Below, piece after piece: positions 37,201 to 47,200 of a stretch of 64,000 nucleotides of DNA. Both the position numbers and the translations under genes were made by a program. The notes under the pieces are model-generated. The model ran no database searches. It saw only the letters and a list, made by a program, of their open reading frames with translations, and was not told the origin of the DNA. Positions within the stretch are counted from its first letter, which is position 1; each line of letters starts with the position of its first letter. The stretch comes from Bombyx mori (lineage: Eukaryota > Arthropoda > Insecta > Lepidoptera > Bombycidae), in assembly GCF_030269925.1 (NCBI RefSeq), contig NC_085124.1:9486001-9550000 (forward strand). Reading direction: 5' to 3'.

Positions 37201-37616
37201 AAATCAATTGGATGCATGGTTCAGTAGTTATAACGGAACATCCGTAAAAACCACTGTAGATTTATATATTAGTGTAGATTTAGACATGCCCTTGATTATT
37301 TTAAAACGTAATCGAAATAGAATCAGAACTTGAATATAGGCCAAGAGCTGCCAAGGTTTTCTAAATGGACAATATGATAATATACATATATAATTTTTTT
37401 TTTTACCGTATAGTCCGTGTCGTAAATTGCTATATTTTGATGTGTTCACAATTTTGTATTCACTATTAAATACAATAAATTCAACTATTTATTTTCCAGG
37501 TATACGCGGGCTCCCATACTTATCCCGGTGAAGGAGTATATTTACTTAAGTTCGATAATACGTACAGTCTTTGGCGATCGAAAACATTGTATTACAAAGT
37601 ATATTACACCCAATAG
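28226..37616 (+). CDS. ACBD3: ACBD3, Golgi acyl-CoA-binding/GOLD domain protein
   Basis: ACBD3 (GCP60) is a Golgi scaffold that recruits PI4 kinase beta and binds giantin through its GOLD domain. Ten exons: 28226-28370, 28522-28735, 29835-29903, 30617-30721, 31213-31497, 33457-33530, 34388-34576, 36140-36250, 36411-36532, 37500-37616, with consistent phases, giving 476 aa (human 528). Residues about 25-120 form the acyl-CoA-binding domain ([36 protein letters not shown]). Next come a charged helical region and a Gln-rich segment ([31 protein letters not shown]). The C-terminal GOLD domain starts near [11 protein letters not shown] and includes [26 protein letters not shown], an acidic [11 protein letters not shown] stretch, and ends [16 protein letters not shown]. 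An in-frame ATG 60 bp upstream (28166) is possible but its peptide is not family-like. Intron 5 hosts a decayed transposon. Confidence 0.96.
29114..29172 (+). mobile_element. SINE tail fragment in ACBD3 intron 2
   Basis: AACCACTTAACACCAGGTG through CTAAGCAATAAAAAAA matches only the last 60 bp of the Bm1/BmSE-type SINE, a severe 5' truncation. Confidence 0.75.
30093..30225 (-). mobile_element. Decayed SINE in ACBD3 intron 3
   Basis: TTTATTGTTTATATGGGTGC, GCCCACATGATG, GAGGTTACCGGAGGCCATAG and CACCTTGAGACATGAGGTC are diverged blocks of the Bm1/BmSE-type body on the minus strand. Confidence 0.65.
31540..31790 (-). mobile_element. LINE RT-tail fragment in ACBD3 intron 5
   Basis: The minus-strand frame 31743-31558 reads [19 protein letters not shown], the typical GRPxxRW motif after the RT domain of RTE-related LINEs. 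The frame is open for 61 codons. The flanks show no intact element. Confidence 0.7.
31942..33172 (+). mobile_element. Degenerate Tc1/mariner-like DNA transposon in ACBD3 intron 5
   Basis: The terminal inverted repeats are visible: left TAGTAACCGGCAAACATCG then TGAGCAAATG (31944-31972), right CATTTG/CTCA...GTTTGCCGGCTATTA (33143-33170), with TA at the outer ends. Inside, a helix-turn-helix-like N-terminal frame (32293-32637: [34 protein letters not shown]) is followed after a frame change by ELGFRWKK (from 32636), [11 protein letters not shown] and LRIEYLQKI, then another shift into [11 protein letters not shown], which resembles the first catalytic Asp block (YTDE). An acidic tail ([17 protein letters not shown], 32820-32900) follows directly, so most of the DDE catalytic core is deleted. 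It cannot be autonomous. Confidence 0.8.
33670..34260. mobile_element. CACTGAGTTTCTCGC repeat family, long copy
   Basis: This is the longest copy of the family in the window, in ACBD3 intron 6. It contains CACTGAGTTTCTCGCTGGAT, then GAGGATCCGTAATGACATGC, and ends CACCTGTCCTGGTGAAGCTG. The downstream half matches 60925-61065. The three ORFs of 64-73 codons on the minus strand here have no recognised domain. Confidence 0.65.
34577..34830 (+). mobile_element. GGCAGCGGCTTGG family, longer copy
   Basis: It starts right at the ACBD3 exon 7 donor. It includes CAGTGCGTTTCCAAAGATC, GTGTTTCCCGAGCGCTATAA and TTCTTAAAACGAGGCTTGC upstream of the short core, and ends GCCTACAAAGGCAATAAAAA. The same longer structure appears inverted at 58436-58660, showing the short copies are 5' truncations. 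Confidence 0.75.
34857..35055. mobile_element. CACTGAGTTTCTCGC repeat copy in ACBD3 intron 7
   Basis: It contains ACAGCCCACTGAGTTTCTCG, TCCGATCCGGTGGTAGATTC and GTGAGCTAACCC, and lies just after the GGCAGCGGCTTGG copy. Confidence 0.65.
36540..36795 (-). mobile_element. Bm1/BmSE-type SINE in ACBD3 intron 9
   Basis: A well preserved headless copy that begins about 10 bp after the exon 9 donor. It runs from TTTATTGCTTAGATGGGTGG to CCTACCATCAGTG. Confidence 0.9.
37031..37265. mobile_element. Dispersed repeat beginning CTAGCTGTACCCGTC
   Basis: This is the second copy of the repeat at 25559-25735, in ACBD3 intron 9. The shared blocks are CTGCTTCGCTGGGCATTTAAA and ACCACTGTAGATTTATATA. Confidence 0.7.
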
Positions 37617-37819
37617 ATTTACTTAAAATGTATTAGAAATATTATAACCATGACACGCGAAAGTAGTTGTGTTAACGTCGAAAAGTAATGAAGTTTACCT
37701 CTAAATATAATATTATTTAATGCGATGGGTTTATAGACAATATGAATAATGTTTTCTATAATTATACGCAGCTACTGTCAATTTTCCAAGAGAAGAAATG
37801 ATGACACCAAACAATGTGC

Positions 37820-37825
37820 AATAAA
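37820..37825 (+). terminator. Likely ACBD3 polyadenylation signal
   Basis: An AATAAA lies 204 bp after the ACBD3 stop codon. It is the first clear plus-strand signal after the stop. Confidence 0.6.
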
Positions 37826-38379
37826 TTAAATATATACTATTATTGTTTTATTGTATGTAATGAAACTAAAATTAATCAAGTATTAATGAAAATTAAATAT
37901 ATTTTTTAACGAAACCTTTGAACTGCTTGATGTTAATGACGTTTCAGAGGAAAATATACATTTATAAACGCAATGTATCAAAATAGCGTGTAAATTTTAT
38001 ATATTATGTGCCATTATGTGGTTTTAATATTTAATTACTGTTAAATATTTATATTCTATTCAATTATTTTAATTAATTTAATTACTTTCTATAATCTATT
38101 AAGTCGACTATATTTTAATATAAGCAAAATGAAACAAAAAAAAACTATTGTTCGTAAAAGCGTCTATCATTATTTAAAAAGATATAGTTTAAAAAAACAC
38201 GCATTGATATAATTTGCATTGTAAAGTTTTAACTAGACAAATTCTACATTTTATTGCTGTAGTTGGGTGGACATGCTCACGCTCCACATTGTGTAAGTGC
38301 CCATTGCATCAAATATTGTGACATCAAAATATTTGCTCCACGGTAAAAGTAAAAGTCGTGAGATCGTGCCCTCTATATT

Positions 38380-38624
38380 TTTTTTTTTTATTGCTTAGAT
38401 GGATGGATGAGCTCACAGCCCACCTGGTGTTAAGTAGTTACTGGAGCCCGTAGACATCTGCAATGTAAATGCGCCACCCACCTAGAGATATAAGTTCTAA
38501 GATCTCAGTATAGTTACAACGGCTACCCCACCCTTCGAACCGAAACGCATTACTGCTTCACGGCGGAAATACGCGGGGTGGTGGTACCTACCCGTGCGGA
38601 CTCCCAAGAGGTCCTACCACCAGT
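38380..38624 (-). mobile_element. Bm1/BmSE-type SINE downstream of ACBD3
   Basis: The copy runs from TTTTTATTGCTTAGATGG to GGTCCTACCACCAGTG, headless and otherwise complete. Confidence 0.9.
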
Positions 38625-39733
38625 GAATAATAATATGAAGAATATAATATGATATAAAAAAGTTGGATTTTGGATGGTAGTACCGCGCTTGCGGTCTAAC
38701 AATAATTTAACTATACATCATATCTGCCTGGTCCTATTTTTAATACCGTCGAATGTAGAAATGAGCATCGGGCTCACGTGATGGTAAGTGGTTACTGCTG
38801 TTCTCGGGGAACAGCAATATCAGGGACATAGTTCACCCCCGCTTAGGGAGCGCATTTCATATTTTTGAACTGACTATGAATGAGCACAGTATGATCGATG
38901 GGTGATTGGATGATACAGGATGCGGTTGTCAGCGGCTTAATGATGAATTACAGATCGTGGGTTTATTTCAAAATATCTTTGGAGCATGTCCCGTGGAACA
39001 TATAAAATGTATTAGTGTTCACCTGTGCTGATCGAAATACGACCGTGATCACTGACACATCAAAATTTATTAATTTAATGTATTGCAACTTATGTATGTA
39101 TTACTTACTTTCATTTTGGAATCAACCTTCATATAATTATATAACTATAATTTCTCTGGAACTACTAAATAAAAAGAGAGTGTATTGAAAAAAGAAAAAA
39201 AAGTCCTGAACTGTACTTTTCCTACCTATACATTGATGTATGTCACACAACGTATTCAAAGTATTATTGTTAGCATTTAAAAAAATATAGTGATGTTATT
39301 TATAAACACATTTTTGTATAGGTGTTTGTTTTGTATATGTAAACCCAAATTGACGAGTGTAATAATTAGTAGGTATATAGTGAAATATATTGGTGGGAGT
39401 AATTGACAAAGAAAGAGATACACGATGCTTCAGAATATCTAAATTATTGTGTTGGGCGAGTCTGAGAAAAACATCTTGGTACTTGAGTGGTTAAGAACGA
39501 GAACATCCCGAACTCGATTGTAATTTTGAATCGATTGCGATTCGTTCGATTAATTAAACGTGTCCGATTCGCCCTACCGTTAATTTGTTGTAAAATGACC
39601 AGTAAAAAATTTATTAATTCAAAGCTATTTAAAAAGTACTCATTAAATTTGTCGTGTTTACGATAGGTCCGTTTCCTCACCTAATTATGCTAGAATAAAA
39701 AAAATGTATTTATTTAACTGCGTTTTTCTTAAC

Positions 39734-39797
39734 TCGAATATGTAATATCTCGATATTATAAGTATAGTATCGTCGTTTCGAGATATTACATATTCGA
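39734..39797. repeat. 20-bp perfect inverted repeat (hairpin)
   Basis: The arm TCGAATATGTAATATCTCGA (39734-39753) is repeated as its exact complement at 39778-39797, with a 24-nt loop. It has no coding content. Confidence 0.85.
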
Positions 39798-39804
39798 TTT
39801 CCTA

Positions 39805-39995
39805 ACTATACGCTGGTAGTCTTAAAGGGGCTATTCCAACTTCGCGCGAACAGGCAGTTGGGTTCAACCTGACAATTTGCTAACACCAGCACTAGCGAGA
39901 GCTATGCTTCGCAGAATCTACCATTGGGTCGTAATCGCGACCCCCTGAAAAGATTTGATGAAATTGATGATCTGAAAAGATTCAGCGGGCTGTGT
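39805..39995. mobile_element. CACTGAGTTTCTCGC repeat copy, inverted orientation
   Basis: GGCTATTCCAACTTCGCGCG, TTGCTAACACCAGCACTAGC and GCTTCGCAGAATCTACC are the complement of blocks in the other copies. Confidence 0.55.
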
Positions 39996-40020
39996 TTATG
40001 GCTTATTGGTTTATGTGAAG

Positions 40021-40484
40021 TGCATTCTAACTTGAGTAACATAACATTTGCATTAAGCATTTCGTGCTAAAGGGAGTTTAAACAAGAAACTAGTTTTTTA
40101 CGAGGCTTCATATCCGAAAATACTAACTTTCCGTGCGATTTAATTATTAAAAAAATATTTCTTAAGCAATTTAAAAACTCACTAAATTCAAACTATTTCA
40201 AATGAAACTAACTACATACATGGGTAAGCGTATTACGGGTTTATGGGGTTAATGCATTCTAACTTGAGTAACATAACATTTGCATTAAGCATTTCGTGCT
40301 AAAGGGAGTTTAAACAAGAAACTAGTTTTTTACGAGGCTTCATATCCGAAAATACTAACTTTCCGTGCGATTAAATTATTAAAAAAATATTTCTTAAGCA
40401 AATTAAAAACTCACTAAATTCAAACTATTTCAAATGAAACTAACTACATACATGGATAAGCGTATTACGGGTTTATGGGGTTAA
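40021..40484. repeat. 232-bp direct tandem duplication
   Basis: Unit 1 (40021-40252) and unit 2 (40253-40484) both start TGCATTCTAACTTGAG and end TTATGGGGTTAA. They differ at only a few bases (for example CATGGGTAAG versus CATGGATAAG), which indicates a recent duplication. No ORF of note spans them. Confidence 0.93.
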
Positions 40485-41214
40485 GTTTTTACCAAGATCC
40501 ATAGACATTCCAATGTGAATGCCGCCATGCGCCACCCACCTCGAGACATGAACTGGCAAATTAAAGATTCTATTGTTTAATAAGTGTCAAAAAAATGCCT
40601 CGATATTATCTACCACCAGGAATTACACAAAATTGATTTTGTGGATTTGATTTGTGCTACAAGGTTTAATTTCCTCGTTGTTGAAGTCGTCCGTTATGTT
40701 CCGTAACATGTTTTCCGTTACGTACCTACATATATACTTAAAAATGTTGTCTATCAGCCCGACTCCAATACCAGCATTAGTAAACTGGGCAATCTTATCT
40801 CTGCAGCCACGATGAAGTATGTGTAATTTGACCCTTTTTTCTACAGCTAATAAAAGCCAAATTAATTAATCGGTAAAATTATATATTATATTTCATAAAA
40901 TAAAAAAGATGCCACAAAATATATATTTTTTGTATTTGGTTGGTTGTGTTTGTGAGATTGTTACTATTTCTGGAATTAATAGATTCATTTTAAAACAATA
41001 CAATAATAATATTATGTTATGTTGATCATAGACTAATGAGAAATACTTTTTACCTAAAATCCTGAGCGGCTGAGCTATCGCACTATTTCTATTTTGAAAT
41101 GTCATTGTCAAAATTGATTGTCAAAAACCAAGTCAAAAACACAACAACAGCAGTTAATCACTGTCAAATTGGGTTATTATTTTTGTACACACTATAAAAT
41201 TTCGTAAAATTATA

Positions 41215-44200
41215 ATGTTACGACTTCTTCAAAATTTGGAACTGAAAATATCTAGTAGGCATACAAATTTATGGCACAAAATTCAATACAAAAAATATTT
41301 ATGTTATCAGTGTGGTGTCAGGTTTTATAGTCACAAACCGAAAACACAAAATTGTGATAGGACTTTTCTTAATAAAAATAGGGCATTTCATTTTAAATTA
41401 AGGTATTACACTAGCCAGATAGATGCACAAAAAAATGAAGAACCCATTGAAAATTTGAAAAATAAAACCACATTAGTCACGGGCAAGAAAATTAATGTAA
41501 AATTAAAAACTTCAGAACTAAAACGATTACTTGGACTGGCCGAACCTGAAAAATGGACATTAACTGGTAAGTAATAAGTTTTATTTCTTCTATTAGACTA
41601 TATGGACGTCTTAAATACTATCTATGCATCAAGTAATGCAGAGTCTATTCATTTATTTAAAGAAATTAGATGTTTCATGGTTCTGTTAAGAAATAAGTAA
41701 AAGTCCTTATTTTCGTAGGTCTGTTCACAAATAGGGCAATAAGATGAACTTGAAAATTATTCAGTCACAGTTGATTTGAATTGGGTACACTAAAAAAAGC
41801 TTAAGATAAAGCAGGAAATGTATTAATTCATTAATTAAGATCAGATCATCTTTTTTAGTAACAATTAAACGATTTTTTTTTTATTTTCATTATTAGTTTA
41901 AATGAAAGACATTTATTAAAAATGCTCTAGAGCTCATACTTTTTCTGGCATGATTTGATAACTATTCTAGTTACCAAACTTGAATTTAATGTGTTAATAT
42001 TGTTAACATTAAGTTTATTAAATATTAATTTTATTAATAATGAAAGAATTTCATTCGAGCTCTACACCCCAGCAGAGGGTAATAGGAAAAAAAGAAGAAG
42101 AAGTGGCCATTTCTCCCTTTGAACCAGATCACATGACCATTTTAAGAAATAAGCAAAATTTGCCTTTGTGTGATAATGAAGAAATCTTTTATGTTTTAAT
42201 TATATGATATGGTGGCTGTCCTGTCACTGGATGCGTAAATATCACATTTTGAATTCAGCCATATATGTAAATATACCTTGAGATATAATGTTGAAATCTC
42301 AATTTTAGTGAAGTAACAATTAAGACTACTTTTGGCCAGATATATCCAAAATGGTGTTACCTACCTGTGTACACCCAAATAACACTCTTCTCTCCTAAAA
42401 CAAATAGTATATATGAGTCGACTATTATCCAAGCCGGCAATGTGACTTTTGGATAATTATTGGTAAATCAGAAAAACGAATTATTGACTTTGTATTCCAT
42501 TGGCAGTCACAAAACTCTTCTGAACGACATTTTAGATAAATAACAGGTTAAGTATTAACCTTTATTTAATGCAGTTTTTGAACTGTATTCTTTGAAGAAA
42601 ACGATTATATTCAAATCAATCTGTATTGACATATCAATAATTTTTTTTGTCCAAATGCACAGATTGCCACCTTTGATAATAGACGACTCAAGTATAAGAT
42701 AATAAGATGATTTTAAACACACTTAAAACACTTTAAACCACACACAAAACTTGATGCTGTTGTAACTTATCACTTTCAGCTATTCAGGTAGACTCTTTTG
42801 GTTTTTTAAAAATAATTATTTTTTATCTGAAATAATGATTTTAGCTTGTGTCCTTAACATAGTGGTCAAGTATGCAAATAATTTTCTAAAAGGACAGTCA
42901 TGATATTTATTCACTATTTTAGCTTTCAATTTTAATTTCAGGTGCCATTGGTTTCCTAATAGTGTCATCAAGTGTGACGATGGCCGTACCATTTTCCCTT
43001 GGCAAAGTACTTGATATAATATACAATAGTACAAGTGACTTAGCTGCTGCTAGAGAAAAGCTCGATGCATTATGTCTGATGCTCTGTGGGGTATTCTTAA
43101 TAGGAGGCCTGTGTAACTTTGGAAGAGTTTACCTGATGTCCATATCTGGTGAGAATAGATTTAATCAAATGATAATAAATAGATAGTAAATAAAAGTTTG
43201 AAGATTCAAAATAGGACATTAGAAAAGATAGTAATAAACAAATCGGGTATAAATGTAAGTATCTCAGTTAATTAACCAAAATAAGTGTACATATTTATTG
43301 GCGGTATTTTATAAATATAGATAAAATATAGATGTTACTTTTTAGGGCAAAGAATGACTCAGGCTCTCCGGAAACAAGTTTATGGTGCGATTTTAAAACA
43401 AGAAACGGCGTGGTTTGGAAGAACATCAACAGGGGAATTAGTTAACAGATTATCTGCAGATACACAGCTTGTGGGCCGTAATCTCAGTCAAAATGTTAGC
43501 GACGGCCTTAGGTCTTTGTTTATGGTTGGAGCTGGAACAGGAATGATGGTAAGATTTGAAAATATTATTTGTATTTTAAGAAAATCTGATTGCTGCATAT
43601 TATATACGTAAATCGTATGTATTATTATTTAAAACTGAAAGTAGATGATCATTATAAAATCAACGGAAATTATATAGTATTGATTTAGTTTTCGGCAGCT
43701 GTAATACATTAAAATTGTCACTTTGAATTGCTCAAGTGTTAATTAAATGTAAATGAATTATAATTTACAACTGCGCAGCTTATGTAATCACTATCGGCTA
43801 GTAATCAGAAGGTACATAATAGATTTCGGGCATTCACGAAATTTCACTAATTTTAAATTTATCGCCCTTTGTTTTTATTCGTATTAATTTTGTGGCCTTT
43901 TGACGAGATCGACTCGAAACATTCGAAAATAATCGCGATTGTTTAATTAGGAAGTGAGAAAATCGTGTATTCAATTGTAATTAATTGTGCACCTTTTTTT
44001 CATTTCTAAGATACCAGTAGCCTCGAGCGGCAATTCTAGTTTCACCCTCATTGGTAGGTGAGCTCACAGGGCTCTGAAAGACGTTGCTAACATCTTTCAT
44101 AGTAGTGCTTCGCGGAATCTACCACCCGATCCGATTTGCCACTCATGGACAAGACCCCGCAAGAAACTCAGTGGGCTATGTCTATGGGTTAAGTTCTTTT

Positions 44201-47200
44201 CATTATCTTAACGCCTCGGATTCGTCTATAGCTTATTCATAATTTGTTCCAGTTCTACATGTCGCCTTCATTGGCTTTGATCGGACTGTGTGTGGTACCG
44301 CCTGTTTCAATGTTGGCTGCCATATATGGACGGTTCGTCCGTGGGATCACAAGGGAGTTGCAAGATTCACTTGCGGAAACGAGCGAAGTATGCTACCACA
44401 AATATCAATAAATATCATTTTAGTTTCGTAATGGTATTAGTGCAGTTTTCTAAAAGAGTTTTAACGTTTTATATCAGGGTAGATGCATAGATTACCTCAT
44501 AATAAACCGTGAGTAAAGTCGATACACACCTCCACTCGAATACCGTCATTCGATTTGAGACACCTAAAATATTTAAAATTAACATTAAAAAAACAAAACA
44601 AATATATAAATATGTAAATTCAGTGAAACTAATTTCACAAAGAACAGTCGTATGTAACGAAGGAAAGAATAAGTAATTAGTGAAATGTAAATTTTATTTG
44701 TCAAAAATAAAAGGAAGCCAACGTCTGTTTTAAACAGTGGAATGTATTTTACTAAATACGCTATTGTATATGTTAATTTTAATTTGTAGCTTGCTGAAGA
44801 AAAAATATCAAACATAAAGACTGTGAAAGCATTTAGCAAGGAGCCTAAGGAATGCGAATCTTATGCAAAGAGGATTGAAAATTTACTAAATTTGGCTTAC
44901 AAGGAGTCATTAGCGGTCGGCAGTTTCTACGGTTTGGTGAGAAATGAACTATTAATTTATTGTGAAACAAACTTACTGGTGGTAGGACCTCTTGAGCGTC
45001 TGCGCGGATAGGTACCCACCACCTTGCCTATTTCTACCGTAAAGCAGTAATGCGTTTCGGTTTGAAGGGTGGGGTAGCCGTTGTAACTATACTTGAGACC
45101 TTAGAACTTATATCTCAAGGTGGGTGGCGCATTTACGTTGTAGATGTCCATGAGCTCCAGTAACCACTTAACTAATCTAAGCCATAAAAAAAAACATCAA
45201 CTTAATACATATTTAAATTTAAAACATCAAATTTTATTGAACATCTCTATATTACATTGTAATGAAAACCGCGATGATCTAGTGATTATTTTTCGACACA
45301 GAATCGGCTTAATTCTCCGATGGAAAAATTCTCTTGTGAAAGGTATTTGGTATCTGGTCTATGGGTGCACTTAATTTTAATAATGTGTTTTGTGCACGCA
45401 TAATACAGATGAAACTCTTTGCTCGGGACTGATGGATGTGGAATGCTTTTAATATACAACGATTTCCAGAAAGTTCGCGATTTTTTTGTTAAACCGTAGA
45501 GCAACATAGTTTTTATTTATATAATTTTAGGGTACAAATTATGATGAAAAAAAAATTCGTAAACGAATAACTTATTATTTGTATTTCGTTAATGTTTTAG
45601 ATTAATTCAAATAAAAACATATTTTTAGACTGGCCTCGCGGGAAACACTATAATAATATTAGTTTTATATTACGGAGGAGGCATGGTGGCGACAGAGCAA
45701 CTCACAGTCGGTAACTTGACATCGTTCCTACTGTACGCTGCGTATGTGGGGATCAGTATTGGTGGACTGAGTAGTTTCTACACGGAACTAAATAAGGGCA
45801 TGGGAGCCGCGACCAGACTGTGGGAGATCATTGATAGGGAGCCCAAAATTCCTGTCACAGGTTAGTTAAGCAGTTCATTCATTCATTCATTCGGTCGTTC
45901 ATTCATTTTTTTTCCCTATCAATGCTGATAGCCTTGAAAGGCTACTTCAGTTTCACCCTAACGTGTAGGTGAGCTCGCGGGGCTCAAACCGGAGGTGCTG
46001 CTAATACTGGCCCTAGCCAGAGCAGTGTTTCGCAGAATCTACGACCGGAAAGGGAACGCGACCCACTGAGAAGATCCGGCGAGAAACTCAGTGGGCTGAG
46101 TCTGTGGGTTTTTTACTCGTTGAGCCCTTCGTCGCAAACGACGGGTTCGTTAGGGACGGTGACCTTGAGGTATCTAGGTAGGCAGCGGCTTGGCTCTGCC
46201 TCTGGCATTGCTGAAGTCCATGGGCGACGGTAACCACTCACCATCAGGTGGGCCGTATGCTCGTCTGCTTACAAGGGCAATAAAAAAAAACCTAAAGCAC
46301 CGGGATGGATCGGGAGGATCCGTAATGACGTGTGATACATTTTGCAAATTCTGTCAAACATAAAGAAATATTACGCATTGAAAATTCTTAATACAGTACG
46401 AATCTTTTGATCATCGTGAATTCTACACAGAATGAATTCATTTTTTCAGGAGGCTTAATACCGAAAGAGAAACCGAACGGCGAAATAATATTAGAAAAAG
46501 TACATTTCTCCTACAACGATGCGCCTCTAATACGAGGACTGGATCTTCATTTGAGACCCGGGAAGTCAGTTGCGCTTGTCGGTAGATCTGGCTGCGGGAA
46601 GAGCACCATAGCATCGCTTATATTGAGACTCTACGACCCGGATAAGGGTAGAGTTTTACTCGATGGAGTCGACATAAGGGAATTAGATCCGATGTGGTTG
46701 AGAAGTCTGATCGGCTACGTTGGTCAAGTACGTAAACTTTCCCGATTATCTACGCACAAAAAAAAACGATTTAACGGGTCCTATTTTTTTTTATTGCTTA
46801 GATTGGTGGAAGACCTCACAGCCCACCTGGTGTTAAGTGGTTACTGGAGCCCATAGACATCCATAACGTAAATGCGCCACCCACCTTGAGATAGCCGCGC
46901 GGACTCACAAGAGGTTCTACCACCAGTAGAAATCATGATTATATAATAATAGTGATGTTATGACTTCCACGGTGAAGGAATAGCATTGTATAATAAAAAT
47001 GAAGCTCGCAGTAATGCGTTTCGGTTTAAAGGCCGGAGCTGCCATTGTATCTGACTAATAAAAACAAAAAAAAAAACACGTGTAGCGCTCGGGGACTGCC
47101 GCGGTAAAGCTATTGCATAGCATTTTTTTTCAACTTATGCAATTATAATTATTAGACAATAATAATTTAATATTAAAACAATAATATAATAAGACCACGC

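Larger units (their letters stand above)
37830..41214. other. Intergenic region between ACBD3 and ABCB10
   Basis: No exon is seen. It holds a SINE (38380-38624), a decayed SINE (about 38240-38340), a hairpin (39734-39797), a CACTGAGTTTCTCGC-family piece, a 232-bp tandem duplication and a decayed SINE at about 40485-40630. The last few hundred bases should contain the ABCB10 promoter. Confidence 0.6.

Noticed and set aside
40021..40484. CRISPR-like or satellite array
   Set aside because: Only two 232-bp units with no spacers; it is a simple tandem duplication in a eukaryotic genome.
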